Origin: Pampus argenteus
Lineage: Eukaryota; Chordata; Actinopteri; Scombriformes; Stromateidae
NCBI GenBank assembly: GCA_036937835.1
Contig: CM072861.1
Span: forward strand, 4,504,001 to 4,568,000
Direction: 5' to 3'
DNA: 64,000 nucleotides
Shown here: piece by piece, positions 44,163 to 57,528 of the stretch
How positions within the stretch are numbered: position 1 is the stretch's first letter
Layout: each line of letters starts with the position of its first letter
Position numbers and translations under genes: made by a program
The notes under the pieces: model-generated
Database searches by the model: none
The model's input: the letters and a program-made list of their open reading frames with translations, nothing else
What the model was told of the DNA's origin: nothing

Positions 44163-45770
44163 GTGTCGGACTCGGAAATGAGACTGGCTTTCATGAGCGA
44201 GCTGCTGCACAGTCTGACTCGATGAAAAGTTGTCTCTCCAAAGGGAAGACAGCCGTGTGGATTGAGCTGTCACTTGAAAGGAACTCTGCTCCGCTCTTTC
44301 ATCCTTCTGTGTTAAAATGGATGCATCTCACGTTCTCTTTCATTCTGTCAAATGTAAACCTTTCCTTTGGGTAATTCCAAACTAAAGCCTGTGGCCGGGA
44401 GACGAGCAGCTGGAGATAAATGTAGTCCTCCAGTTAAAGAACAATGGCCAAGGCTGAAAACTCTCCCGTCCTCCCCCCAACCCTCACCCCCGCCCCACGC
44501 TTGCTGTCTGAAGCATGTCAGTGTACAGTGCGTACAGAGCGAGGGAGGCACATCACCACAGGGCTTCCCCCGCTCTCTCTCTTTCCATTTTAGTGTTGGA
44601 TCCATGTTAACGCTCTTTGAGTCTCCAGGTTCTGTCCTGTGCTTTCGGCCTGTTGGATTAAGTGAAACTTTGTAACTCCAGCCAGGCTTTCCTGCACAAA
44701 CGTAAAAGAAGTAATAGAAGTAAACATTGACTCCAGTCGATAGAGATCAGTCGTTGATTGGTTTTGAAACTGTGTTGGTGAAAAACTATGTATCTCTGGG
44801 GGGGCATATATGTGGCCCCGCATGAAATATTTCTATTTCTGATCATTCGTTGATATTTTTGCCCTGCTGAATGTGCCCCCCACCCCCACCCCCCCCTCCC
44901 GGAGGGGATATGAAACACTCCACGCCTCTGCTGTGTTCACCTGTGAATAATAAAATAAATGTACAAGCTGACATTTCCTTACTTTGACTTCCAGTGTGTC
45001 TGTTCTCTGGTTACTTCTTACAGATTCGTCAGTACATTTTTTTTCCAACACTTTAGGAGATTTTATGGTAAAACAGTGAAAAGTCACCTGATCTCACTGC
45101 GACTGATCGGCCTCACTGATCACGTCCGTCTGTGGATCAGAGACATTCGCTGCAAGGATGTCACACCAACAAACAAAACTATTACTTTATCTTAATTAAT
45201 CCAATCATGTCAATTTAAATTGGGGGACTATCTATAAAACGGGTACATTTTTTACATTTTAAAAGGATGTGGTTTAAACACCTTCAATTTTTAAACTGAG
45301 AATCACCACATTAACACACACTGACCTGATGTGCTGGAGTACAGAGCCCAAACTGTCAGCTGTGTCACTTTTGCAAAAAAGACTTGCTTGAATTTAGTTT
45401 TATTTCTTTTATTTTTTAGCATAATAAGTATTTCTTGAATGGGTATTGTGTGCGCAGCTTCTAGGGCTCATTTTATGTGTTTATTCAACTGTAACGATCA
45501 CCCATGTGCGCATAATACAGGATCCCTTGTTGTTCGGGGTTGTTCATTTGTTGTAAAGGTTTAATTGACCAAATGGAGTCTGGTCGCTGATCTTGCATAT
45601 ACGTAGGTGGGTAGACACTCTTTCATACACGATGTGATTTTTATCTTTTTAGATATTAATGTACCCATCCATCCTATTGTCCTTCATAATTCTTATCTTT
45701 ATGTAAGTCGACAGGCAGTAGGAACTGAAGTCCTGCTTCCTACAACTACTTGAATCAGTATCTATTAAAT
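44163..45770. other. Intergenic DNA, no gene recognised
   Basis: Only short unrelated open frames. A C-rich run lies at 44876-44900. Nothing else recognised. Confidence 0.4.
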
Positions 45771-45775
45771 TCTAA

Positions 45776-46160
45776 AGGAACAGGACACAGAAGTGCAGGC
45801 AGGCAGGCGAGACTAAACTGAACAGAGCAAAACCGAAACAAATGATCCATCAAGACTGAAAAGAAAACCGGGACATAAACGCTAACTGAACTAATGAGGG
45901 GAACAGGTGACAAGACGGAACAGGGCGGGGCTGAGGAGGCTGATGCAGTGCAGGAGTGGAGGGAAAACACACGGCAACCAGAAAACTAAAACTCCAGAGT
46001 ACACAATGAGAAAAGCTTAAATGCCAGCAGGTCAGATGTAAACACAGAAACACGGCACAGAGCAACAGAGCAACACCAACGAACAAAAGAAGTTCAGAGT
46101 CCACGACACGGAGTGAACACAGAAAAAAACGAAATTACAAAAAGCAAGAGTCCATGACAG
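45776..46160 (+). mobile_element. Dispersed element, copy A (pair with 56210-56940)
   Basis: Contains aagtgcaggcaggcaggc, agactaaactgaacag, atgatccatcaagactgaaa, ggggaacaggtgacaag and an end gagtccatgacag. The order and wording match the second copy. I recognise it as a repeated fish sequence but cannot name the class. Confidence 0.6.
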
Positions 46161-47114
46161 TAATAATTACAACCGTCATCTGATTCTGAGGCAGGAGTTT
46201 CATTTTCTTTTGGAAGTTTCTGCTCTTCCTTTCAGCTCAATGTGTTGCTTCAGTCATCAACCTGGTTTCCGCTGTACACAGAGATGAGCAGTGTGTATTT
46301 CTGTCACATATTTTATTTAATTATGAGAATTTTGATACTTTATAATGAAATAATTTTTGTATTTTTTTAAATACTTTCTCCGTGATTCATAATACATAAC
46401 AAAAGAAGACTGCGTCAACATCTAGCATATGGCTGGAATGTATGTGTATTAAACACACTTATCATTTGACAACAATAATAATATAATAAATATAATAATA
46501 AAAAATAACAATATGTCTGATATTGTTTTTGCATATGAAAAGCTCTCCAGATGATGGGTGAGAGTGTGCTGGAGAAACTCTCAGTCTCATGAATCAGACA
46601 TCACTACAGCATAAATGTGGCTGTTTTACTTTGTTTCCTCAACAAGTTGACAATTTAGAGATAGTACAAGGTATTCAGCCATATAACAACATTGTGATAA
46701 TGACACTGACAGCCACATTAACTGTTGCTCTGAACATGTCCAAGCTCCACGTGGTGCATACAGATGGACAACGACAAGCAAACATCTCTATGCATCTGCA
46801 AAAGTCTGCATTGATCAAGTCTCCAAAAGTGCAGAGCGAGATTCACACTTGCAGGGGAGAGCAGGAACATATGGCCGCGGTAATAAGCATGCACATACAT
46901 AATGATGCACACGTACTACATGCAGGGATCGCTGTAATTTGAATCGACTTTACAGGCAGATTGATTTTCCTTCAGGCGGTAGTTTTAAGCACAGGACAGA
47001 TTGCAGCCCACACAAATGGCCTGATACAGCAAGATCCAAGGCTCAGTGACAATACCTTAATTCCCACATTCAACTCACAACAAAAGTCTGCTCCTGAGAA
47101 ACCGACAGGAACCC

Positions 47115-47145
<31 letters not shown>

Positions 47146-47534
47146 AGCAGGAGAAATCAAATGCTTTGAATCAAGTATCCTACAGCTCCCGTTTACCGGT
47201 TAAAAACCTGCGTGTTAATATTGGACAGATAGTAGTAAATAAACAAGTTGACTAAAAATACATTAAAAATGGGATGTGTGTGTTAACTCCTGTCTGTTGT
47301 GCATCCAGCCGTCCGCCTTGCCATGAGAATTACTCCTGTCAAACTGTGATGAGAATGAGTCCAAGGGTGTTTTTAATAGAGCCTGTCAGTGTGGGCCTGA
47401 TGAAAACACACTGATATCTGAAAACTCATTTGATGTTGGCACAAAGGAAAACAAGCATACACACACACACACACACACACACACATATGCAAACACTGGC
47501 AGATCTCCGCTATACTTGCAAGGACCACCACCAA
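46161..47534. other. Intergenic DNA with two CA/GT arrays
   Basis: GT array at 47119-47145 and CA array at 47458-47484. A 117-codon frame at 46589-46942 has no recognisable motif and is not called. Confidence 0.4.
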
Positions 47535-47537
47535 GTC

Positions 47538-47970
47538 TTTAGAAGGGACATATCATGCACATTTACAAACCCTTATTTAACTCATACTGACCCCTAACGC
47601 AGGCCCCTCTGTGTGAAACAGGCCGTTGTCAGGACCCCCCCTCCTGATAAACCCGCTCTCTTCTGATTGGTTAACCCCTGGAAACTGTGTATTGGCCGAC
47701 TTTTGTCAGTTACGTATCCACGCAGCAGTAGTAGTTCTTAAATACATCTGTATATGTATGATGGGCATGTGCGATGGTAAGTGCATTTACTGTGTGTGCA
47801 CTATGAAAGTATTATTAAATATTATGTCTTTATCTTATGTTACAGATTAAACTACCCCAATAGTTATTAGCTAATTACATTACATGTTACATTTTAATGC
47901 ATCAGTGATAAAAGTCCATTTTTTTCATGCAATATCATTATGTGCCACGATGCGTGCAGTCCAGAGATAG
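47538..47970 (+). mobile_element. Probable non-autonomous element of a common fish type
   Basis: Starts with agaagggacatatcatgcac and contains ccccctcctgataaacccgc followed by tcttctgattggttaa, wording I recognise from abundant non-autonomous elements in fish. The right end (about 47925-47970, atcattatgtgccac) is only loosely an inverted copy of the left end, so borders are approximate. Confidence 0.4.
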
Positions 47971-48743
47971 TGACCCCACCCTCTACGAATCCCCCTTTGC
48001 TACATTTAGAAGCATTTCTCCTACAACTAGACCAGTCTGACGTCTAAACTCAAGCGTGTGCAAAGACTCTGTCACTCTGCTCTGACAGGGTGCTGCTTTT
48101 AGAAGGGAATGAAGAGAGCTGATACGGTTGGTCATCGGCACACCAGCTGTTAATGTATTCTGACTAATCCCACGCTGTTTGGAACTTTGCTGCAGTTATG
48201 TTGTGCACCCCAGGCCGCAAAAATTACCACAAATCACTTGCCACACCCTGTGCTCTTGTGATATGCGCCATTGATTCACAACCCCCAGGTGATTGGGAGA
48301 GAAAATAAAAAAAAAAGCTTTCATGACGCGGGTTTGTTGCTTCAGTTGGTGATGAAGAGCAGGAAAGTAAGCATTTATTTAGATGTCATGGGCTATTAAC
48401 CTATGGTGTCTTTTAAACCCTAAAATCCAAATGCCAAACCAGTTTTTTGAACAACAGGCTGAGAAAGATGTAAAACCTGAAGAGTCCTCACGAAGGTAGA
48501 AATACCCGAACAAACTCACACACGTACACACAGAGAACCCTGTGAGGTCCATTCTGAGGCCTATTAAATAATCAGACAGGTTTCTTCCCCACTGGCAAAA
48601 ATCAGAAGCCATCAGCTGCTCCTCAGCAAACTGCTGTGTGTATGTGTGTGTGTGACAGAAAGAGAGAGAGCTCATACATGAGCGCAGGCAAGATTGTTTA
48701 TGTCAGTGTGTGGGTGTCCTTGCACGAATCCAGGCGTCTATGT

Positions 48744-48796
<53 letters not shown>

Positions 48797-51750
48797 TGCG
48801 TCTTCTCCTACCATTCAGACTACCATTCAGTCTCAGAGGAGCAGCTCCTGGATTAGTGCTTGGTATTTTCAGCCTCCATGGCTCATCTCTCACCAATGAC
48901 CGTGTTCAGGTCTCTTTATCTCCACATCCACCTCCATCCCTTTCATCTCCTACCAACATCATGCTCCACCTCCCTTTCCCATACACATCTCTTGCTCATT
49001 CTCACTGTAATACTTTGAAATACACTAACCTGTTTTGCGTATTCTCCCTTTACATAATTTTCTAAGCGAGGTGGCTGAACTCATGGGATCCAGGAGGAGA
49101 TGGTGGGACGTGGCTGTCACCGTGACCCAGACCTGAATCAGTGTGTGAAAATGAATGGAATGGTGTCATTTTAAGGTTGGCGTTGAAATATTAACATTGA
49201 AACTAAAAATAGCTTCTATTATATCATCTTACACATAAAATTTGATGCGGATACTGTCCTTGTGATGGACCATCTATTCACACTTCAATGATACTGCACG
49301 GGTCATGGGAATTATGACCATGTTGTAGTGTGTATTACAAGAATATAAAACGCTATGTCCTATCTAATCAAACACATTCTCAATGGGTGATAGTATCCAT
49401 TAAGACTGGTCCAAAGATTGTTGGATGCACTTCCATTCAACACATCAGAAAGGTGTGCAGGTAGGGGAGTTCAGACACCATTCGACCCCAGAAAAGCACT
49501 TCATTTGAAGCATTCTGACTCTGTCTCGCTGGGGTCTTTGTTTTTGAGTTGGGGTAAGATGAAGCCTGTCAATAGTAGGTCGGTCGATCGGTCTGTCAGC
49601 GGTGTTGGTGCTAATGAAAGAGCTGATCTACAGTCCAACCCTCACATGAGGGTTGACAAGTGACTGAAAAAAGGGGCTCATCTTTAGGGACGAGAATAAA
49701 GACCTCAGATTTCCAATGCAGTAACTGTACCAATGAACCATTTTAACGTGAACTAGTTGAAGTGGTTAGGACATTCATGTGTAGTATTCATGTCCAGCTG
49801 GAAGGAGATCACAGGCTAAGAATCAGTTAACAGCCTCCCATCAAACAAACAAGTACTGTCCCATTGTTTAAAGCGTGAATCAACGGATTCAGATCTGACT
49901 TTCATTATTCATTCATAACTACATCAGATCCGTATAATCCTGCTTTTCTATTTTCATTCTCAGCCTTCTCTTCAGTCCTTATAATTTCTCCATCTCCATC
50001 ATCTGCCTCAACAAAAATGATTCTCCAGAGCCCCGATGGATAAATGCAGAGAGAGGCATGATGGTAAGCAAGGAGAGGATGAGTAGTAGGTGGAGGAAAC
50101 AAAGTAAAGCTTTTAATCTGTAAATGGAGAAGGGTAATGGTCATTTGAGCATTAAGATATCCCCTCTGTCCGTCTGCTCTGTTTGCGTCTCCTTAATGCT
50201 CCTTAAACATTTATGAAGGCTGATAACAAAGAAAGGCCGTAGCCACGCAGAGTAATCAAATCACTGCTGGTTATAGGGCTGTACTCGGAAAGAGGGAGGG
50301 AAGGGGAGGGGGGGAGGGGGAGCGAGACAGAAGGGAAGAGGCTGGGAATTAAGAGAGAACACAGAGTGACAGTGTGAGAAATGGAGACAGAAAGGGAAGG
50401 AGACAAAGAAAAATATATTAGCTCTTAAAAAAGTCATCTTGCGATGTGCAAATAAAGTGCAGCGTGTTGCTGTCAAGCAGAATATAACACGGTGTATATT
50501 ACACTTTCCCTAAACACATCTCCCAAAACACCGTATATTCATTTTACAGGAGGGTGTTCCATGGAATTCATGACTTGTTACTTTCACAGCTGAAAACAGC
50601 AGGACTTTACAAGCTACGGTTTTGAGGTAGCTATTAAGTTAGATAATACCCCGTGGTAAGTTTTATACTGTTATATCTTGTGGTGAGTTTCTAATATGAT
50701 AGTGTCAGAGCAGTGGTGCTCAATCATGTGCCACGAAGGACAAAAAGTCTGAAGGCTTCCATTTTTCCCCTTCACCAGCTGACTTTGTGAATTGTGATAA
50801 CTTCAGGCTGTGAGCTGTAGAATGATGGTCCTTTTTTTAAAATTTCTTTTTTTTAATCTTTTATTTTTACATGTACGCTGCGGATTAAGAAATCTATAAA
50901 ACGGTGGAATTGTTTACATTATGCATTTTGTTTGCTTTTTTATTTCATTTTCTCAATATCTGTTTTGCAGTGAAGTTGTTCAGTCATGTGACTGTTGAAA
51001 ACGTGCAAGCAATTAAGAAGAAGAAGTTCTGTCATTATATTTTTAATGATGTATTGGACCACATTTCTTGGCCTACTGCAGTGTATGGAGCTTGCTCTGG
51101 TGTCACATGACCTGCTGCATACACAATATACAACCACCTGTTTACACATGGTTTCCTACTCAGGTCACATCATGGCAACTAAGTGAGGTCAAAAGGTTAG
51201 TAAGTAAACCTCAAGCATGTAGGTCCTTGTAATACTTATGTGCATAACTGTATAATTGCATACCAGTAAAAACTAGCAATTGTAAAACAGTATTGTCCAT
51301 AAAAGGTTTACGTTTTTATTGTATTTCACATTTTCCCCAGCCATAAGCGGCATAAATAAACACCATACCCACCGTACCAGACAGCTACCAGACAGGAGTT
51401 GCTGTGTGGTAAACTGCACACACTTTTCTTTCATTATTTTATTCCTCCAGAGGCACAAAAAAAAAAGGAGAAAAATGAACAAGAGGATGAGACATAACGC
51501 CAGAAGCAGTGGTAAGCATGCAATGTTGAACCCGGAGCTGGGAATGATAGCACATAGCTAGTAACCACAGCAAGCATGATGTGATGGAGGCGCTCGACAA
51601 ACACATCGATAAGAAGTAAATACCGTACGTAAAGTATACTGCTGAACGCCGCTACTCTAAGTTCAATAACGTCAAGGTCAAGGCACGTGATTTATTTGAA
51701 GGCTTTGACAAACAGCGTGTTTTGTCTTGTAGGTATGAGGACTCGATGCT
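47971..51750. other. Intergenic DNA
   Basis: Contains a long GT array at 48752-48793, a purine-rich patch at 50281-50420 and a candidate conserved element at 50185-50285. No gene recognised. Confidence 0.4.
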
Positions 51751-51756
51751 TCAGTA

Positions 51757-51810
51757 ATGTGTATGTGTATACATGTATATGTATATATGTATATATGTAT
51801 ATATGTATAT
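51757..51810. repeat. (TATATG)n-like microsatellite
   Basis: Repeats of atgtatat units, slightly irregular at the start. Confidence 0.85.
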
Positions 51811-53639
51811 CGTGTACTGCAGCCTGTCATTTCAGAAACCACCTGCCGTCACGTCTATCAGTGTGGAAAGCTGGAAAAAGGTGTCTCATAGCAATTTACT
51901 TCTAAAAAAAAAGAATCTCATTGTTTTTCCGTACATGTAGGGCTGTACCTAAATACTATCATGAAATGATATTATATGTGTTTACTGCCTTCAGGCTGCG
52001 TGCACATCCCGGATAGACTCAAATCCCTCTCTTTTCTAAGACCGGTTCAAATTTGGTTATGAATGATCAGTTCAGCATGACTAATGTTTAATCACCCACA
52101 TTCCCCAGGATATTAATCCCATCTGAATACAACAGCTGACAGTGTAGGCTCCCCTACATTTAGGAAGAAGAAAAAACACCTTATCACACTTTTAGTTTTT
52201 TTGCTTGTGGCTCTACAGAATAGATCCACAGCTGCACCGCAACTATCTCTCTCCAGTATTGCACTTTTTTTTCCTTTTTTTAGCCTGAATATGATATGTT
52301 TATGATATCAGACGTGGATGCTGGGAGATATTCTGTATGGCACGAATGCATCAGAATAGAAGTCAGATTGTCCAGATGATGGACCTTAGTTTGGAAGCAT
52401 TTCTTAATTTCTATCTCTCTCTCTCTCTCTACTCTCTTCTCATCCAAATGTCCCTCCGTGTGACCTGGAGGATGAGTTTTTGGTTTGTGCTGATTCACAG
52501 TAGATGTGGCTGAGACAGCACGGCCAGGTAACAGCGAGTGAGTCAGGACAGATAAAGATGAATTTCCTTCCAAAAAGCATGTAGAGATAGCAGCAAAAGT
52601 ACACTTCCTCATATACCATCTATACGTCCTATAGGTTGCTAGCAGCTCAGTCATCCTGCTGGCTGGCAAAGACGAGGGGACAGGGAGGGGAGGGGGGGTT
52701 ACTCAGGGTTAAATGGAGCCAATCACAGACAGAAAAATAGCATTACACACCACATTAGGCATCATCTCACTGCTCTCTCTCTTCCTTTCTCACTGTTCTC
52801 TCTCGCCCCCCGCTCTCTCCAGGTGTGCAGCCAGCTGATAGTGTCGGCTCTATTTGCACATTCACTTGAAATTCTCCAGAACTAATAGATTCTACCAGAT
52901 TCAACTAACTCAATACTGCTGATCTGCAGCTTATTACAGCCAACCAGCCCACTAGCCAATCATTCAACCAACCAGCCAACCAAGGAACTGAACTGCAAAT
53001 ATAATATGGATATGAGGTCTGCATCTAGAAATGTAATCTATAAAGTCAATCCTTTATTATTGTTTTACGATAAGCTGAGGCGATGCAGAAGGCTTAATGA
53101 CGTCTCCTGGATGACTGCCTGCTGCACAGCAAACACACTATCTCAACAAATGTATTAATCTTGTATATTGCTGTGGTCAGATAAACATAGGCCTTACCTG
53201 CAGAATGCAGAGGGCAAATCATTTCAGTTGCAGAACAGCAGTAGATTTCATGATTTATATGAATTTTTTGTTTGTTTTTTTTCTTATCTTGTATCTTGGA
53301 TCTCAAAGGTTGCAGCGGGAAATAGAAGAGCGGGAATCTGGCTGTAAAACGTGTGGAGATAATTAAAGTAGGTAAAGGTTAATAATGTGCTCTTGTTTTT
53401 CCTGTGGTAAACCTGCAACCGGCTCAGCAACAAAAAAGGCCCCATCTCCACTGTGTCCGTTTGGTCATTTGTTTGCATTGAAGCCTGTGTGTGTTCTGCA
53501 TTATTACATGATCTTGTAAAGGGGTCCTTTGTCTAAATCTAGTTTTAAAACCATGATAATTTTAGCTTAGGATACGGAATGAAAACAGCCTCAGACTGAA
53601 CAGGCGCATTGTGTTATGAGACAGTGAAATACGATTAAA
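51811..53639. other. Intergenic DNA
   Basis: A short CT array is at about 52413-52430 and a G-run follows at 52690-52700. 53000-53120 resembles 59265-59385. No gene recognised. Confidence 0.4.
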
Positions 53640-53990
53640 AAAGTCCCCATCCACTCAAAAATATGTGTTTTTTTTCGTTTCTTGTTCCTACAGTTGGATG
53701 TCTAAGCTTCACTTTACATAATGATGTATGTGCAGAGTTTGTTTTCACATTAATCTGCTGAAAGTGGAAAGTTTCTCTGTGCTCATTAAAAATCGGATTC
53801 TAAGTGGGGAGCCTTTTACAAGCATGATTTGTGATATCACAACTAGTTTGGAGCCAATCGTGGTCCAGCGTGCAATTTACACAAGTGTGTAACACACACT
53901 GCAAACGACCTAGAGGGTCCGCTGAATCTCTATTTCAAGTTTCTAGAAGTGGATGAAGAGTTTACACATGTTTACCCTCCACCAGACAGA
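53640..53990 (+). repeat. Dispersed repeat, copy B (pair with 16983-17345)
   Basis: Same order of blocks as copy A: an AAGTCC/ACTCAAAAAT start, catgatttgtgatatcacaa, tagtttggagccaatcgtgg and atttacacaag. Both copies are on the + strand. Confidence 0.7.
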
Positions 53991-55394
53991 GCCTTAGCAG
54001 TAGTGAGCCCACTAATGTATATTTGTCCTGAGGGGGTTCCAAAGGGCCGGCACTGAGGTCATGAAATTCAAAAGGGTTTATCTATTAGGAGCATGAATGT
54101 ACACGTTACAAGTCCTTAGACTTGAGGAGACTGCTAAACTTTTTTATTAAAAACTGTTTATTTTGTAAGTGAGTAAAAGTCATCACCTCTGGTATCAACT
54201 GCCACTCCATACTTTGTCATAGAACAAAGGTTTGGTTAAGGTTCATCCTCTGCAGACTACGAATATCTACAGACAGATCATTGGAAAATCTGGACTACAG
54301 TGTGGGAAGGACGGACAAATCAACTGAGCAAGCTTAGGTACTACTGCTACTACTACTAGAACTACATGTGTATGTCAAGTTTTTCAACTTGCAATGTATT
54401 TATTTACTGCGTTTTGGCAATCAGTGTTGGTTGATTAGGATGGGAGCACCGTAGGTTACATGTTCGTATTGGCTAAATCAATTTAACTTTTCAATCTTTT
54501 CAAACAGGAAAAAAGAGAGGACAAACAGGAGAAGGATGGTGGGAAATCTGTGTAAAGATTAAGCTGGATGGAAGCAGAAAGCAGCTAAAAAAAAGTCTGG
54601 ACAGATACTGTAGATCGGTATGTACAGTGTGTGAATCAGTGACTGGAGAGGGTTTGAAGTACAGAAGAAGGAAAAAGGGGAGTTAAAGAAGAAGAAAACA
54701 GATGAGTGGTTGTGTCCGATGTGCTCTGAACATATATTTTAATGAAACTTAAATGTGAATTCTTAACTGGCTGTTGTGACGCTGATTGGTTTTAAGTTTG
54801 GCTGAGACCTTTAACTTTATACAGAGAACTAAATCAAGAATAAAGCAGAATAGACCCAAAGTTTTAAGTAATATATCAACACCATCGGTCTTTTCATGTA
54901 GCAATAAAGCTCTTTTTCCCTAAAGTTGCTTCAGAATTAGTCCAACATTGTCAATTTCAGCCAATTAATTCAGCTGGGATTCTGAGATTAAGCCAAATAT
55001 GTGATCCAGTTCTCACCATATATGAAAGAAAGCATCTTTGGACATTGAACTTGCTCAGCCCTGGCACGTCAGGGGAGTGAGTCGTATTGCTGAATCTTTT
55101 TTTCCTGATCATGATTACAATTTCCCAGCAGATTTTCAGCATTCCCTTTAGAACCGTTATCAGGCTTAATCAAAGTTACCTTTGGCCTACTGTTGCCTGA
55201 TTTCATGTATCACAAAAACTTACCAACGTGATTCAGGTCAAGATTACCCCAGAAAATATAGAGTGGGCAAATTGCAGCCAATAGAGCGACTATCATAATT
55301 GTGGTGCCAAGTGGAAGCTTCAGCCCATTCAGTACATGGCTTGCATCCAAGCAGTGGAACTGTTCAGCTGTGCTGTTCAATACTGGACCTTTGA
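53991..55394. other. Intergenic DNA, nothing recognised
   Basis: AT-rich, a small run of ctactgctactactactaga near 54340, no gene or named repeat. Confidence 0.4.
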
Positions 55395-55670
55395 GTCAGA
55401 GCAAAAGTGCAACATGCTGATAGGTGTTCACTATCTTACTTTAGTGTGTTAGCACGCTAATATTTGCTAATTAGTGCTACACGCAGAGTACAGAAATAGC
55501 AGAAGGATGATAGGAATGTCATTAGTTTTGCAGGTATTTGATCATAAACCAAAGTACTAGACAAATGTCCTCATAATCCTGATAATTGGACTCCTCCGCT
55601 GGGGACCATGAATGATGAATTGAAAAGAAAAAAGATATTTCAGTCTGGACCAAGTTTCAGTTTATTTAAA
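55395..55670 (+). repeat. Copy of the 1996-2520 repeat family
   Basis: Plus-strand copy with a gtgttagcacgctaatattt module, aggaatgtcattagttttgc, aggtatttgatcataaacca, ctggggaccatgaatgatga and gatatttcagtctggacc. It shares the gttagc module with the copy at 24340. Confidence 0.75.
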
Positions 55671-56209
55671 TAGAGACAGTGCATAATAATGAACATTTTT
55701 GAATCAAATGTAACTATGCCAGATTTAGGCAAAAGGCAGATTTTTATCTGTTGACTTTTGGCAGGTTGATGTCACAGTATAAATAATTAAATCACCAGAA
55801 CAAGTTGAATTAAGTCACAGTACAAAAATCAGCACAGAGACATATAAAACATCATAACATGAGAGCTGTCATATATTATGAGAGCAGTTTTCTTATTAGA
55901 TGTTAGAAGTGATTTCAAATTGCATGCAAACATTTCAGTTTCTTGTTGTAGTGAATCCATTTTTGAACATCCCTGCAATTATGTCAGCTGATTTATTGCA
56001 GACCATTTTAGATATGAAATAGTTGACAGTACAGACACAAACAGGAAGTGAGCTATATCTCAAAATTGCTCAGTGGGTAGACCTAATTGTACCTGTGTGC
56101 AGTGTACATGGCTTGACGCACTTTCGCTTGGCGCCTCGCAGCTATATTTGTCGAGTAAAGATGGACAGATGCAGGTGCACTGCTATGATATGTTACAGAT
56201 ATCAGCGGA

Positions 56210-56940
56210 GATTAGGACCCGAACGCGGAGAGCAGAGGCAGCTTTAAGTTATTTTCAAACATAGACTCAGGAGTGCAGGCAAGCAGACAGAAGAAGAGAC
56301 AGAACAGCAGCACCGAAGAGGACTAGACTAGCCTAGAGCAGACAAGACAAGACTAGCCCAGATCAGAATAGACTAGACTAAACTAGACTAGACTAAACTA
56401 GACTACACCAGACCAGACCAAACCAAACTAGACTAGACAAGTCTAGACCAGACTAGACAAGAAAAGCCAAGTCTAGACAAGACTAGCCCAGACCAGACCA
56501 GACAAGTCTAGACTAGACTAGACATGTCTAGATAAGACTAGACCAGACTAGAATAGACTAGACATGTCTAGACAAGACTAGGCCAGACTAGAATAGACTA
56601 GACATGTCTAGACAAGACTAGACCAGAATAGATTAGACTAGACAAATCTAGACTAGACTAGACATGTCTAGATAAGACTAGACCAGACCAGACCAGACCA
56701 GACCAGAATAGACTAGACTAGACTAGACTAGACTAGACTAGACCAGACTAGACTTCTCCAGTCTAGACCAGACTAGAATAGACAGGCAAAACAGAAGACT
56801 GAATTAAACGAAGGATCCAACAACACTCAAGAGAAAAACAGGACTCAAATACAAACAGAACTAAAGAATTGATCAAAACCCAAAACACAAAAGACCCTGC
56901 ACTGTGAACACAAAAAAACACAAAAAGACTCCATGACCAA
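56210..56940 (+). mobile_element. Dispersed element, copy B, with an internal satellite
   Basis: Its left part (aggagtgcaggcaagcag) and right part (aggatccaacaacactcaag through aaagactccatgac) match the copy at 45776-46160. The middle is occupied by the (TAGAC)n array. In copy A the same place reads agactaaactgaacag, a likely seed. Confidence 0.65.
56320..56785. repeat. (TAGAC)n pentanucleotide satellite, about 470 bp
   Basis: Dozens of units of agact/agacc/agaca in 5- and 10-bp periods, with higher-order units around gacatgtctagacaagacta repeated three or more times (56520-56690). Many units create the palindromes tctaga and gacatgtc. Confidence 0.92.
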
Positions 56941-57528
56941 ACAGTATTGTGAGTGACCTGTGTTTAGACCACTGCATTCATTCAACAAGTCTATTCCTTT
57001 GTCTGTATTAAGGTGCATAATAGACCAAACTAGACACGTCGTTATTCACCTCACAGAGGCACAGACACCACAGACAATGTCTTCTCACTTTATGATACCC
57101 TCGATGATTCATCTGAGCATTTCTTAATATTTAAACAAAGGCACCAACCAGGAGATGATTAGATCATCCCAGCTTGGCTTTGTTAAAAGTTCCCTGGTGG
57201 GTTGCTCTTGAAAATCAAACTGAATCGAACTGACTGTCAAACAGTGAAAAAAACCAGGCTGCAAATATACAGCAGAATAACAGCCTGATGAGCATAGTTT
57301 GTGTCTCACAATGAATCCTTGTATATGCTCTGTTTTCTGTTGTATTTATAACATTAAAAAATAAGAAACACAAATCACAAACAAAATGTTTTCGATTTAA
57401 ATATTTAAATATAGTATATATATATATATATATTGGTAATTATATCACTCTCACCCAACTCAGCTGTACTTTGAAAGGATAAGGCTGGTGATTTTCTATA
57501 TTTTTCTAATGGTCAAAACTATAATAAT

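Noticed and set aside
46589..46942. 117-codon frame without low-complexity sequence
   Set aside because: No recognisable motif, no convincing splice or promoter signals, and length within chance for this window.
51390..51500. Possible zinc-finger or THAP-like start (CCVVNC) in a short plus-strand frame
   Set aside because: Only two or three cysteines are in place and the frame then runs into an A-rich stretch. At most a decayed transposon fragment, too weak to call.
56320..56785. CRISPR-like regular repetition
   Set aside because: The units are contiguous 5- and 10-bp steps with no unique spacers; it is a simple satellite in vertebrate DNA.
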